From Edaphochlamys debaryana (Eukaryota > Chlorophyta > Chlorophyceae > Chlamydomonadales), in contig JAEHOE010000027.1 of the NCBI GenBank assembly GCA_016858145.1, positions 620,001-684,000 on the forward strand: DNA of 64,000 bases, written 5' to 3'. The translations under genes and the position numbers were made by a program. Positions 21,701-32,068 of this stretch are shown here, piece after piece. The notes under the pieces are model-generated. The model was not told the DNA's origin. It saw only the letters and a program-made list of their open reading frames with translations, and ran no database searches. How positions within the stretch are numbered: position 1 is the stretch's first letter; each line of letters opens with the position of its first letter.

Positions 21701-24013
21701 GTGCCTGGCACTGGTTCCACGAGGTGGGGCGAGGGGCGGGGCCTTCGGGGTGGTATCCCTGCTTGTGTGGTGAGGTCTTGGGAGGTTGAGGCGGTCGCTG
21801 GGGACGGTGGCGTGCGCTGCGGGCGAAAGCGGGGCCGTTCGCGGGGTGGCGGTCTCAACCCGCTGCGCAGTACCCCTCCCGCTCCTGCTCCTCACATGCC
21901 CACCCGAGCCCACACCTCGCCTTCCCACCAACCCCCTCCCCTCTCCCTCTCCCTCTCCTCACCCCCACTCCTCACCCCCACAGACCATCGGCAACTCCCG
22001 CTGCCCCGTGGTGGACACCTGGTGGCAGACCGAGACCGGCATGGGCGCCATCGCCCCGCAGCCGGGGCCCTGGTTCCAGGCCAAGGCGGGCAGCGCGGGG
22101 CTGCCCTTCTTCGGCATCGAGCCCGTCATCCTGGACCCCACCACAGGCACCGAGATGCCAGGTGAGCCGCGCTGTAGAGGGGTTTGGTTGGTTGGTCGGT
22201 TGGTTGGTGGGTTGGTTGGTGGGTTGGTTGGTCGGTTGGTTGGTCGGTTGGTTGGTCGGTTGGCTGAAAGTGCATGTGGGCGGGTCTTGTTGGACCCCAC
22301 CACTGGCACCAGGTGAGACCCGCTCGTCGGGGTTTATGGTGCCCCATTGAGGCGGCTGTGCCTTGTGCATCACCTCTATTCCCCCATTCCTCCCCTCTCC
22401 CCCCCCCCCAAGGTGTGGCCGCCGAGGGGGTGCTGGTGCTGCGGGGCGTGTGGCCCGCCATGATGCGCACCCTGCACGGAGACCACGACCGCTTCGAGCA
22501 GGTGGGGGGGGGGGGGCGGGGGAGAGCAGGCGAGGGCGGGTGCGAGGGCGTGGGTTTCGGGGGCGGGATGAGGCGGATTGCGGGGCGGGGAGGGGCGGAT
22601 TGCAGGGAGGGGGACCACGACCACACCGGCGTGGACTTCGGCTTAAACAGGCTCAGCTGCCGCTCAAGGTCCATCTCCATCCTTAGCTCATGTCCGCCCC
22701 CTCGCCGCACCCCCACCACCCCAGGTTTACTTCGCCCCTTACAAGGGCTTCTATTTCACCGGTGACGGCTGCCGCCGCGACGAGGACGGGCAGTACTGGT
22801 GAGGCCCACTGCGCAGGGCACCCTTTGGCCGGTGGAGGAAAGAACAGCGTGCAGCCCTGTGCAGCCGTGCCTCTACTGTGTTACTGCGCGTTCGTGATCC
22901 CCGATCTTGGATCTCGGATTCGCAGGATCACGGGCCGCGTGGACGACGTGATCAACGTGTCGGGCCACCGCATCGGTACGGCAGAGGTGGAGTCGGCGCT
23001 GACGGAGCACGCGGACTGCGCCGAGGCTGCCGTGATCGGGTGAGCGAGGGGGGGGGCACAGCCCTCGGTGTTTACAATGAAGGACCCCCCTGGGGTCACA
23101 GCGCTGAACGCTGGACACAGCCCTGGCTGCAGCTTGCCAGCCGCCGTCTTGCTGCCCAAGGCCCTGGCCTCGCGAGTGCTGCAGCGGGCTCGCTGGCTGC
23201 CGCTGCCAGCCTGCGCAATGTCGGCTTCCCACTCCCACCCGCCCCTCCCCTCAACCCTCCCCTCTACCCCCTCCCCCCTCTACCCCCTCCCCCCTCTACC
23301 CCCCAGGGTGGACCACCCCCTCAAGGGCCAGGCCATCTACGCCTTCGTAACGCTGGTGGGCTCCAGCCACCAGTCCGAGGGCATGCGCAAGCTGCTCATG
23401 GACCACGTGCGCAAGTGAGAGCGGTTACGGTTACGGTTACGGTTACGGTTACCTTGAATGTGGGAGGGCAGCGGCAGGCATATTTGCCGCGGGTTGTAAT
23501 GGGTCGCGCAGTGCTTCGGGAGATTCCTCGTAGTGTCCAGTCAAGCTTTCAGCAGCGCTTAACAAGCCTCCCCTTGCCCTTGCTGTTCCTAAGGTCCATC
23601 GGTCCCTTCGCCGTGCCCGACGTCATCCACTGGGCGCCCGCGCTGCCCAAGACGCGCTCCGGCAAGATCATGCGCCGCGTGCTGCGCAAGATCGCCTCTG
23701 GTGAGCGCGCCGTGCTGGGCTGTGCTGCGCTGTGCTGCCCGGGCCATGCAAGGTGTGCTGTGCTACGTGGATTGGATGCGCTTCTACCCGCAGTACCCGG
23801 CACGGGTACGGGCCCTGCTTCCCCTGTTGACCTCTTCTGAGTCCGGACCTCTCATTTTGTCACACCTCTTCCGTTAACTCACCTCTTGAAATGATCTTAA
23901 TCCAACCCCTCCTCGTTCCGCAATTTCCAGGCGAGGAGAAGGAGCTGGGAGACATCTCGACCTTGGCCGAGCCCGGCGTGGTGGAGATGTTGATCCGGCT
24001 GCGCGGCAAGTAA
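18742..24013 (+). CDS. ACS: Acetyl-CoA synthetase (AMP-forming acetate-CoA ligase)
   Basis: Fifteen exons join in frame to about 654 residues, the normal family length: 18742-18872, 19028-19289, 19452-19587, 19855-20068, 20446-20529, 20652-20755, 21084-21213, 21452-21601, 21984-22161, 22413-22501, 22725-22798, 22926-23039, 23307-23414, 23594-23700, 23931-24013. The enzyme makes acetyl-CoA from acetate, ATP and CoA. Motifs: [13 protein letters not shown] (ATP loop), [64 protein letters not shown], and [11 protein letters not shown], whose lysine is the catalytic and acetylation site. Only the 5' exon is missing: the first exon listed needs one upstream base and the start codon is unresolved, so targeting cannot be read. 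The first listed intron begins with a GC donor (AAG before GCAAGC). Three introns carry copies of neighbouring exon ends. Confidence 0.95.
19603..19670. repeat. GGTTGGTTG-type simple repeat in ACS intron
   Basis: G/T-rich array of GGTTGG variants just downstream of the exon donor at 19588. A similar array occurs at 22186-22265 and in the carrier gene near 11955-12010. Confidence 0.75.
20941..20990 (+). repeat. Pseudo-exon: copy of the 5' end of an ACS exon
   Basis: An acceptor plus the first 45 or so exon bases, starting CAGCGGCTGGATCACGGGCC, are repeated almost perfectly 139 bp downstream, where the true exon starts at 21084. The copy encodes [15 protein letters not shown] and then runs into a C/T-rich array with no donor. 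Confidence 0.9.
21699..21727 (+). repeat. Intronic copy of an ACS exon 3' end with donor
   Basis: GCCTGGCACTGGTTCCACGA plus GGTGGG repeats the exon end and donor at 21580-21606, about 110 bp into the following intron. Confidence 0.85.
22186..22265. repeat. GGTTGGTTGGTCGGTT tandem array in ACS intron
   Basis: About 80 bp of GGTTGGT[C/G]GGTT repeats directly downstream of an exon donor. Confidence 0.85.
22290..22318 (+). repeat. Intronic copy of an ACS exon 3' end with donor
   Basis: GGACCCCACCACTGGCACC followed by AGGTGAG repeats the exon end and GTGAGC donor at 22133-22167, with a small internal deletion. Confidence 0.8.
23063..23113. repeat. Short dispersed repeat, copy 2
   Basis: Counterpart of 2191-2243, same orientation, located 25 bp into an ACS intron after the donor at 23040. 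Confidence 0.6.
23424..23453. repeat. GGTTAC hexamer repeat in ACS intron
   Basis: Five tandem copies of GGTTAC starting about 10 bp after the donor at 23415. Confidence 0.9.
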
Positions 24014-25176
24014 GATCTCGGATCTCGGATCTGCAGGACGCCCAGGATCTCGGATCGCGGACCCGCACGGTGCCTGAGCCGGGCCGTGTGGCGTGGCTTA
24101 TGTGCGGAGGGCCAGGCGGCGGCAGAGGAGGACGGGCAGGAGGACTGTTGGTGAGGAGGAGATTCGAAGCGAGCGACGGGTCAACGCAGCAACGCAGGAG
24201 TGAGGCGCGGCCGAGGCGTGAGGAGAGCGGCGTGTGTGGCGCCAAGGGGCCAGGAGCGAGCGACCGGGAGCATGGTCAGGAGCTTGGACGAGCTTGGACG
24301 AGCTTGGACGAGCGGGGCAGCGGGGCGCAAGGGGAGACGTCCGTCTTTTGCAGCGGCCATGGTGGGTGATAATGTGAGTGGTAGGAGCTAGCTGTACATG
24401 GGTACTGGGTAGCTTCGGGCCGGGGGGCGGAAAGGGAGAAGAGGGGAGGGGTTTAGTAGGCTGCGGCGGCGGCATGTGCCGAACGGAGCCTCAAGCTTGG
24501 CTTGTGGTCTTGGGGCAGTGTGGGTGTTGGGGCTGCGTTACCTCCTCGGGCTTCTTGACCACCGGTACCGGTACCGTGTTTGTTACGAGTGGCAGCCAGG
24601 CCGCTGTGGTGTTTGTTGTAGCGGTGGACGCTCATAGTCGCTGGTCTGTTGCGCGCATCTTATCCTTCTGACATGAGACCAGTGTGACGGCCAAAATATG
24701 GTCCCGTCATATCGACTGGTGCTAAGCGTTTGGGGCCCTAGTTGCCCGTCCAATTGTCCGGAGCCCCCAACGGCACTGCCCCCTTAGCTGCTTGGGGCCC
24801 GGCGAGCAAACGTGTGCGTGTGTGTTTGTGACTTGGATCCAGATCCGTTCTTGGATCGCGTTGGATGGGTACGACAGTTGTACATGGGACGGACGATACT
24901 GATTGAATGATCGAGTGATCGGCAGCAGAGCGCCGGCATCACACGGAGGCTGTGGAAGGTGTGGATGAGTCGGTTAAGGTTGGGACTCGGTTTCGGCTCG
25001 GCTGCACTGCGAGCGCCTTGCTTTCGGAGTGATGTGTGTATCCCTCTCTTGAGCCCTCCGCCGTCCATGGTTGCATGGGAGGGTGCCTGGGCTCGTTTTG
25101 CGGAGGGGGCCCTGCATGCGTATCGGGAGGGGCGCGGGCGGGTCGTGTGTGTTTGGCACGCCGCGGCAATAAAGCG

Positions 25177-25181
25177 TGTAA
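25177..25181 (+). promoter_or_regulatory. TGTAA poly(A)-type signal, ACS
   Basis: TGTAA within AATAAAGCGTGTAACG, 1.16 kb after the ACS stop. It is a plausible end for a long volvocine 3' UTR. The association is inferred. Confidence 0.4.
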
Positions 25182-26347
25182 CGAGCACTCAGGCCTGTTT
25201 CTGCCCCGATACAAGCAACGTTTGCTTCCCAGGCATCTTGGGGGTCTGGAGACGAGCGCAGGCGAGCGTGCCGATGTCACGTGCAATCTAGCGCCACGCA
25301 ACACGCACCCCCCCCCCCCCCCCGTTTGCTAGAAGCTGAAGCGCAGGGTGTGCGTGTCAGTGTGCAGCCAGCCGTGTGAAGTGCGTGCCGCCTGTCCCCT
25401 CAGATGGATATGCCATGCACGCGCCGCATCGGCTGTCTGCCTAACGAGTCGCCACACATACCCTCGGTAGCCATGCAAGATGCAAGATTGTCAGGACACA
25501 TCATGGGTTGAGGTAAGGTATTGCCGAGTCGCCGGACCCCCCCCCTCACCTTCAGCCCCGCGGCTCGCGCAGTGCGTGCCGCAGGACTGTCGCCGCCCGG
25601 CGGGGCGGCGTTTCGGGGAGAGATCACCCACCGATGCAGAAATTTCTTATCCAGGATACGCTGGGAGCAAAGTTGAATGCTCGAGATGTCCGGGAACCCT
25701 TTGTGAGAGCCCCGATGTGTGGGCTGCAGGGAGACGGGTGGCTCACGCTAGTCGTGGAGCACGGCGCGGCCGTACGTCTGATTATGGCAGAGATACCGAT
25801 CAGCAGCCGAGGGGATGGAGGTGTCCCCAAGTAGGCGATGGTATGGCACGTACCGTACTGTGTGCTGACAAGATGCAACCAACGGCAGCCACGGTGCAGC
25901 AGATGGCGGATGAGGGGCAGGGAGTGCGCATCGAGCGTGGAGCAGCAGGCACTCTTGGCAGACGAGGCGTGGAGAGGGCGCATCGACAGAAGCCGGCTGC
26001 CAGGGCCTAACGCGGCTAACGGTACCCCAGCGGTGCCAGCGAGCCATATACATGCGGGTTGACTGCGGCGGTCGCAGGCACAAGTCGACATGTGTGTCTC
26101 TGTCCTACGCCCCACGCCACAACCGATTAATCGAACCCTTCCCCTTCGCCACCCCGAGTATAGTACCCCCAGGGTAGATTGGCTGACCGTTGCAGCCGAC
26201 CGGCGAGCGCCCAAGGCCTGTAGGCGTTACAAGCTGCCGTCCAAGGTCTGCGGTGCCGGGCCTCACACCAGTGCACATCGACTGCTTGCGGCGCTTGCTG
26301 CTGGGCGCGTCGGGAGACCAGCTTGCTAGGCCCAGGGTGGTGCAGCG

Positions 26348-26420
26348 GTAGGTGCGTAGGTGTGTAGGTGTGTAGGTGTGTAGATGTGTAGGTGTGTAGG
26401 TGTGTAGGTGTGTAGGTGTG
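26348..26420. repeat. GTGTAG hexamer-type microsatellite
   Basis: Array of GTAGGTGT units, one of them with GTAGATGT, near the 3' end of the SLC35F-like transcript. Confidence 0.9.
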
Positions 26421-26503
26421 GTGAAAGTGTTCGCTCGGACTACGAAAGTGGCGGCGGTCAGGGCACGCGGTCTGGGCGTGAATCGCAAGATCTTGGAAAA
26501 GGG

Positions 26504-26508
26504 TTACA
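26504..26508 (-). promoter_or_regulatory. TGTAA poly(A)-type signal, SLC35F-like gene
   Basis: TTACA on the plus strand, about 225 bp after the stop codon at 26731. Confidence 0.4.
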
Positions 26509-26730
26509 ACGAATCATTGCAATCAAGGTCCCATCGCACGCAATAACAAGAGCCCTGCAAGCCCCCCCACATGATCACACTCCTCACCACTCCTGTTCGT
26601 TGGGCCCAGCGCCGGCCCTCTTGGGCCCACGCCAGCCCCCTCCGGCCCTCTTCACCAAACCCCGCCGCAGCCTATCCGTCGCAGTGCCTGCAAGTCAGGG
26701 GGAAGCAACTCGCCCTCGACTCATCTCGCG

Positions 26731-29700
26731 TCACCCCTGCAAATGGTGAGGCCCTCTCTTCCCCACCCCTTCGCCGGCCCCTCCCCCTGTTGTTGCTGCT
26801 CCAAAGGCCGACCCCCCCGCTCCCACCCCCCTTGCCTCCAGGCCCAACCCCATTCCCATCCCCGGCCCCAGCCCGCCGCCCGCCCCCAGCGCCGCACCCT
26901 CTGCCTCCGTCGCCGGCAGCCGGTGCCAGCTGCGCGCCCGCCACGCGCCCGCCCACCGCGCCCACGTGTCCTCCAGCGTACGGGGCTCCAGGGATACCCC
27001 CACGAAGCCACCGATGATGAGGACGCTGCCCAGCAGGAATGACAGGAGCGTGGTCTGTTGGGGTTCGGGCAGGGGGCAAGCAAGGGGGGCATGGGGGGTG
27101 ATGGGGGTTAAGGAGAGAGCCCATGACGGCCATGGGTATGCCGCTGGTCATGGTCGCCCTGCCCACAAGGAATGAGAGCAGCGAGGTATGGGGTTTGGGC
27201 AAGAGGGGGTTGGTGAGGCGGGGGTGGGGAGATCTTTGACGAGTTAGAGACCGGAGAGCCCGAAGGGTATGGCGGCAGCCAGAGGGGTGGGGGTGTACGG
27301 GCACGGTCAGCCTGCACGATCAGCATACAGGTTCGCAATCGCCTCTGGAGCGCCCGTACGGCACGCATTCCCCGCCCAGGCCAGGGCGGCCTCCGTCAAC
27401 TACCCCTGTCGTACGACACGGGCATGCACACAGATCCTGTACGGCACGGATGGCTGCACGTGCGGAGGCCGCTCACCGTGCTCCCCGCCCAGGCCAGGTG
27501 GCCTCCATTGACCACTGCGTCGATGATCCCAGCTGCGGGGATCTGGATGGCCAGGCCACAAGAGGTGGCGGTGGGGCCCTGGGGAGGGGGGCGGGCAGAG
27601 GTGGCGGGTGCCGGAGCAGGGCAAGGGTGAGGGGTGGGCTTAACTTGCCGTACTGCCTCCGCGCGCAGGCCACCAAGGGGCCCGACAGCCCGCACATGCC
27701 AGGCCGACAACTCCTCTCCCGACCAACCTGGCAAAGCCCTTACATCTCCCTGCCCTGACCCTGCCACCCCCCCCCCCTCACCAGCAGCATCACCGCACGG
27801 GCCCAGGCGTAGTCCGCCGCCACATAGTCGATCAGGCCTGGAGGGGTGGGGGCGGTTGGGAACAGAAGGTATGGAAGATGCCCTCACCGCCCCTCCCCGC
27901 GCCTCCCCTCACCCTCCAATCCACAATCCACGCCCCCCCGACCCCTCCCCACCCTGCAGCAACGCCAGCCCCCCGCCTCCCTCCTCCCCTTCCCTTGCCT
28001 CCCCCCTTCCCCTCCCTCCCCCTTCCTTCCCCCTGTAACCCCCCACCCCCGCCCGCCAACACCACCCTTCCCACCCTGCAGCAGCGCCAGCCCCAGCGGC
28101 CCCCCTCACCCACCTTTCCCCCTTCCCTCCCCTCCCCTTCTCCTGTACCCCCCCCCCCCCCTTGCCCCTCCCCACCCTGCAGCAGCGCCAGCCCCAGGGC
28201 CGCCCCCGTCAGCCTCGTCACCACGGGCGACCCCGCCGCCGCCAGCAGCGCCACCGCCGGCACCAGGGCGGCGAAGCATATGACGCCAATAACGCTGAAG
28301 AAGAGCGCCATGACGGCGCCGTCGTCCTGCGGGACGGGGCGGGCGGGATCACGATCTGGATCTGGATCTGAATCAAGCGTGGATCTGGAATAGTGCGGGA
28401 TGCGAGGTGAGGGGCGCGACATGTCAGCCCGATAGCGGAAAAGAAGAGGGCCATGACGGCGCCGTCGTCCTGCACAAAAGGGTGGGGGGTGGAACCAGGA
28501 TCTGGTTGCGGATCCTCTCATCACCCTAAAACCCCCTCAACCCCTCTCCCCGGCCCCCACCCCTCCCCCCCCACCTTGATCAGCATCTTCATGCTGATCG
28601 TGTACACGGCCATCTCAGAACAGTCGCACCCAGATTGGATCTTGGATCTACAAGGGAACCCGAGCCCACTACCCCTCTACGGTACCCTCTACCCACCTTG
28701 ACCAGCATCTTCTTCATGATGAGCGTATTCTCTCTCCCCTGCCCTCCTCTCCCAGCCATCCCCTCCCCTTTAAACCCCCCTCCCCTTCCTACCCCCCCCC
28801 TTCTCCTCTCCCACCTTGACCAGCATCTTCTTCATTATGAGCGTGTACACAGCGTACAGCGCCGCCGCCAGCAGCGTCAGGGCATCGCCCAGCAGCGGCA
28901 TCGAGCCGCCGCCAGTGCCGCCGCCGCCGCCGCCGGAGCCGTCGCCAAACAGGTGGAGGGCAGAGGACGAAGGAGCGAGGAGGGTCAGGTTGCCGGGGGC
29001 AGGGCTCGGGCTGGGGCTGGGGCTGGGGCCGTCCGCGGCGCCGTTGCGTCCGTCGCCGAGTGTCACCAGCGTCGTACCTGCGGGGGTGGGGGGGTGGGAA
29101 GGTGTACGGTGTACGGCGTACGACAGCACGTGATGGATCTGGACATGGCCATGCTTGATGCGACGATAGGTGCTGACTGGCTCCGGCCCAGGCGGAAGGG
29201 CCGATGTAGCCTTATGAGACCCGCCCACCTCCCTCCTGTCTCCTTCCTTTCTCCCAAGCGCATCCCCCCCTGCTTCCCCCGCCCCCCGTTCCCACCCCAC
29301 CCCCACCCGCCATGGCCGCCACGACACATGCGAGGCGCAGCGGGCTGCCCGCCTCCTGACCTGGGGGGTGGGGTGGGGTGAAAGAGGGGACCGGGTCTGG
29401 GGTCAGCACTACTCCTTGCTTGCCACGAACAAGGAAGGCTGGACAAAATTGGACCCGTGCCAAACCCACCCCACCCCCTCTCCTGGAGGAGGGAGCAGGC
29501 GAGGGCATAGGGGGTGAGGAGGCGCGGCCTTAGCTGCAAGCGCCAGTCACCGTGACCATGATGGACCTCGCGCGACCCTCCCCAACGTCCTTGTTGAGCC
29601 CTCCGCTTCTGCCAGGGAGCTGAGTGGTGCATAAATGAACCGGCACCAAACCCCACCCGCAGCTTCTGCCGCCTCAGCACCCCGCAAAACCGAATCCAAA

Positions 29701-31429
29701 TCCATACCATCCGCCCAACCCGCTCCAACCACCCCTGCTCACCCAGCGCCAGCGCGCCCAGGTACACGAAGAGCGAGGAGCAGGAGGACAGCACCGTGTT
29801 GGACGTGACCGAGGTGTACTGCAGCGAGGCCACGAAGGTGAGCTGCGCAGCGAACCACACGGGGCACACCTGGGGGGATAGTGGGGTGGGATGGGGTGGT
29901 GTGGGGTGGGGTGGTGGATAGAGTCCTGGGCTCCTGGCCCGCCCTGCTGCAGCACAGTACAGTCGACGTGGGCCGCCCCGCATGGCTTTGGCCTGCCCCT
30001 GGCCCCTGAGGTCCCGTGCACCGCTGCACCCCGTTGCACCGCCGCTTGGCCGCCCTGGCTGGTCGGTTCCCACAGGAATCCCGGACAGAGAGTGAGGGGA
30101 GGTTGACCCCGGCCCCTTCACCACGGCAATAACCTGCCCAGTCCCCACCAGGAAGGCCGCCCGCACATATTGCGTCAGGCCTATAGATGAGAGCCATATT
30201 CTATCGGCACCTGACTCACTATGCTCGGCTTGTGGCTCTGCTGAACGGTCCAGAGAAATTCCGACTACCCCAGTACCTACCAGGAAGGCCGCCCGCACGA
30301 TCTGGCGGGCGTCCACCTCCGCCTCCTCCGCCGCGTGGGCCGGGGCCACCGCCGCTCCGTCCACCACCGGTGCCGAGCCGCGGCCCACCGCCCGCTCGCC
30401 CCCCCCTTCCCCACCCCCTCCTCCAGCTGCCGCGTGCCCCGACGGCGGGGCCGGCAGCAGCGGTGCGCGCTCCTGCCCCGCCACCTCCTCAGCGGCGGAG
30501 GCTCCACCCGCAGCAGACTTGCCGGCCCCTGCTCCAGACTCCGCGTCAAGTTCTGCTGCCTCGCCCTCCTCTGCGCCGCCCCTGCTGCCCCGCCGGGCCG
30601 ACGCGGCGGCCTTGGCTGCAGCCCTGCAGCCACGCACAGCGATGGTGTAAGTGTTGGTGCTGTGATGGGGAGAGATGACGTATCGGAAGGATGACAGGCG
30701 CAACGCAGCCCAGCGAAGCGATGGCGTAAGTGTTGGTCCAGCCCCCGCCCTAACCCTGACCCTGACCCTCGCCTGTCGGCACCCCTAACGCCTCGTGGCA
30801 GCCCCTCACCCTTTGCCCTTGCCCTTGAGCCTTGCGTGCAGGCCCCAGGGGAGGTACAGCATGAAGGTGGACGAGCATATCAGCGTGAGGAGCCAGGGTG
30901 CCACCTGCGTGGAGAGGTGTGGTGTGGTGTGGTGAGGTGTGGTGTGGTGTGGTGTTGTGGGTCACAGGCATGGATCGGGAAGAGATGGGCCAGTGGGCTT
31001 TTGCGTGCGAGAACGGATTTCGGGCCAAGGACCGCAGAGGCAACACGCGAGGACCGGCAGGGCTGGGGGCGGAGTGGGCGGGTGTTTTGGGCATGGGTGG
31101 GGTTGGGGTCGGGGTGGGTTGGCGCGGGGGCAGGGGCGTGTGCGGTGGGCCCTGGTGCCCGGTCTCCCCACCTCGGGTGCGCCCTCGCCGCCCGACCCCG
31201 GGGACACGAGCGCCTGTGTGATGAAGGACGCCGCAATCCAGGAGGCTGGTGGGGCAAGGAGGGTGAAGAGGGGAAGATGGGGGGGTTGGGGGGGCGTGTG
31301 TGGGGGGGCCCGGAGAAGGGCCTCTGTTGCACAAGCCTTGGCTGCCCCAACCCCCACCCCACCCCTGCCGCACCACCCACCCGCGGTGACGAACAGGAAG
31401 ACCAGGCCCAGGGTCCGCCCCGGCGCCAT
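26731..31429 (-). CDS. SLC35F5-like drug/metabolite-superfamily transporter
   Basis: Multi-pass membrane protein. Exons: 31429-31381, 31245-31172, 30904-30810, 30623-30281, 29869-29743, 29360-29307, 29077-28815, 28326-28176, 27837-27782, 27578-27477, 27054-26731. It starts with MAPGRTLGLVFLFVTAG. Further helices read STFMLYLPWGLHARLKG, VCPVWFAAQLTFVASL with TSVTSNTVLSSCSSLFVYLG, LTLLAAALYAVYTLIMKKML, MALFFSVIGVICFAALVPAV and TTLLSFLLGSVLIIGGFVGV. The segment ASLQYTSVTSNTVLSSCSSLF matches the SLC35F5-type EamA core (sitting between the two repeats), a family of Golgi/vacuolar nucleotide-sugar or vitamin transporters; the substrate cannot be read. Exon 4 carries a long Ala/Glu/Gly-rich cytoplasmic loop. 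At least six exon junctions have decayed copies in adjacent introns. Confidence 0.8.
27135..27190 (-). repeat. Copy of the 5' end of the last SLC35F-like exon
   Basis: On the reverse strand this block reads a diverged LLSFLVG, like LLSFLLG at the start of the true exon (27054-27015). It lies in the intron just upstream of that exon. Confidence 0.6.
27340..27400 (-). repeat. Copy of an SLC35F-like exon 3' end
   Basis: Plus-strand CCCCGCCCAGGCCAGG...GGCCTCC repeats 27480-27510, the 3' end of the exon 27578-27477. It lies in the following intron. Confidence 0.65.
27948..28100 (-). repeat. Two extra copies of the 3' end of exon 28326-28176
   Basis: CCCACCCTGCAGCAGCGCCA, the reverse strand of the exon end ALGLALLQG plus the GTGGG donor, occurs at 28171-28200 (true), at 28073-28100 and, with one change, at 27948-27973. 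A C/T-rich filler separates the copies. Confidence 0.85.
28444..28470 (-). repeat. Copy of the 5' end of exon 28326-28176 with acceptor
   Basis: CATGACGGCGCCGTCGTCCT plus GC repeats 28308-28330, meaning the acceptor and first codons (DDGAVMA). It lies in the upstream intron. Confidence 0.85.
28571..28729 (-). repeat. Two extra copies of the 3' end of exon 29077-28815
   Basis: The exon end KKMLVK plus donor reads CCACCTTGACCAGCATCTTC on the plus strand at 28811. It is repeated at 28693-28729 (one difference in the first 30 bp) and, more diverged, at 28571-28611. Confidence 0.9.
30143..30175 (-). repeat. Copy of the 3' end of exon 30623-30281
   Basis: ACCAGGAAGGCCGCCCGCAC occurs at the true exon end (30279-30298, residues VRAAFLV plus donor) and again here, about 128 bp into the following intron. 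Confidence 0.85.
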
Positions 31430-32068
31430 CTTGGCCTTGCAAACAAGCTGCTAGCGGAGTGCTAAGGCGTGGGGTTGGAGCTGGCCAGGGGTGCCGACCA
31501 GGCCATTTCGTGATGTCCGTCCCTTGCCCTCGAGGCGCGTGGGCTGACACCAGTGGAGTGTTTCAAACGCAAATACGGCAGTACTGTGGCGCGAGAGCGG
31601 CTCAGCTCTTTGTTCCGTTCCCACGTGGGAAGGGCGATGGAGGGAGAGGCAAGCTCGAGGTGTCACGATCAGAGTATGTATTGTGTATCAACGTTAGTGT
31701 TGAGCAGCGAGGCGTCCAGGCCGTCTGGCCCTGGTGCACAACATCCCGCCTGGATCGTGCACAGACGCTGCGCGGTTTGTCCGCCCGCTCACCCCACGGG
31801 CTTTCCCTGCCAGCGTAGAGAGACATAACTTCCTCGCTTCATCACCAGGAACACCGAGAACACCATAGCTGCACCGGCTACTGCCTCACCGCTTCCCTTC
31901 TCGCAAATCCCTGACAGACGCGCACAGAACCTTGCGCAAATGCACGTCGAAGATATCCGGTTCCTAAAACCCGATAGCGTGCTAGGGATACACGCCTGGT
32001 AGGCGACTTCTGCCCCGAACGCCCGCGACCATCGACAGCCCGTTGCGCCTGCGCCGCAGCCCCTAGCC
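31430..32068. promoter_or_regulatory. Divergent promoter region, SLC35F-like and sulfotransferase-like genes
   Basis: 639 bp between divergent start codons. No recognised motif or additional gene. Confidence 0.5.

Larger units (their letters stand above)
24014..26730. other. Convergent 3' region of ACS and the SLC35F-like gene
   Basis: Contains the 3' UTRs of both convergent genes. GATCTCGGATC-type clusters follow the ACS stop, GAGCTTGGAC is repeated three times at about 24280-24310, and a poly-C run lies at 25309-25323. The open frames at 25480-26214 on both strands show no domain or splice evidence. Confidence 0.5.

Noticed and set aside
25624..26214. 196-residue minus-strand open frame between ACS and the SLC35F-like gene
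   Set aside because: No domain, no splice context, and overlapping open frames of similar length on the other strand, as expected from GC content alone.
26348..26420. Regular repeats considered as a CRISPR array
   Set aside because: They are a pure 8-bp microsatellite with no spacers, in a eukaryotic context.
29063..30703. 546-residue minus-strand open frame
   Set aside because: It reads through three SLC35F-like introns. Transporter segments are separated by G/C-rich filler with consensus splice sites.
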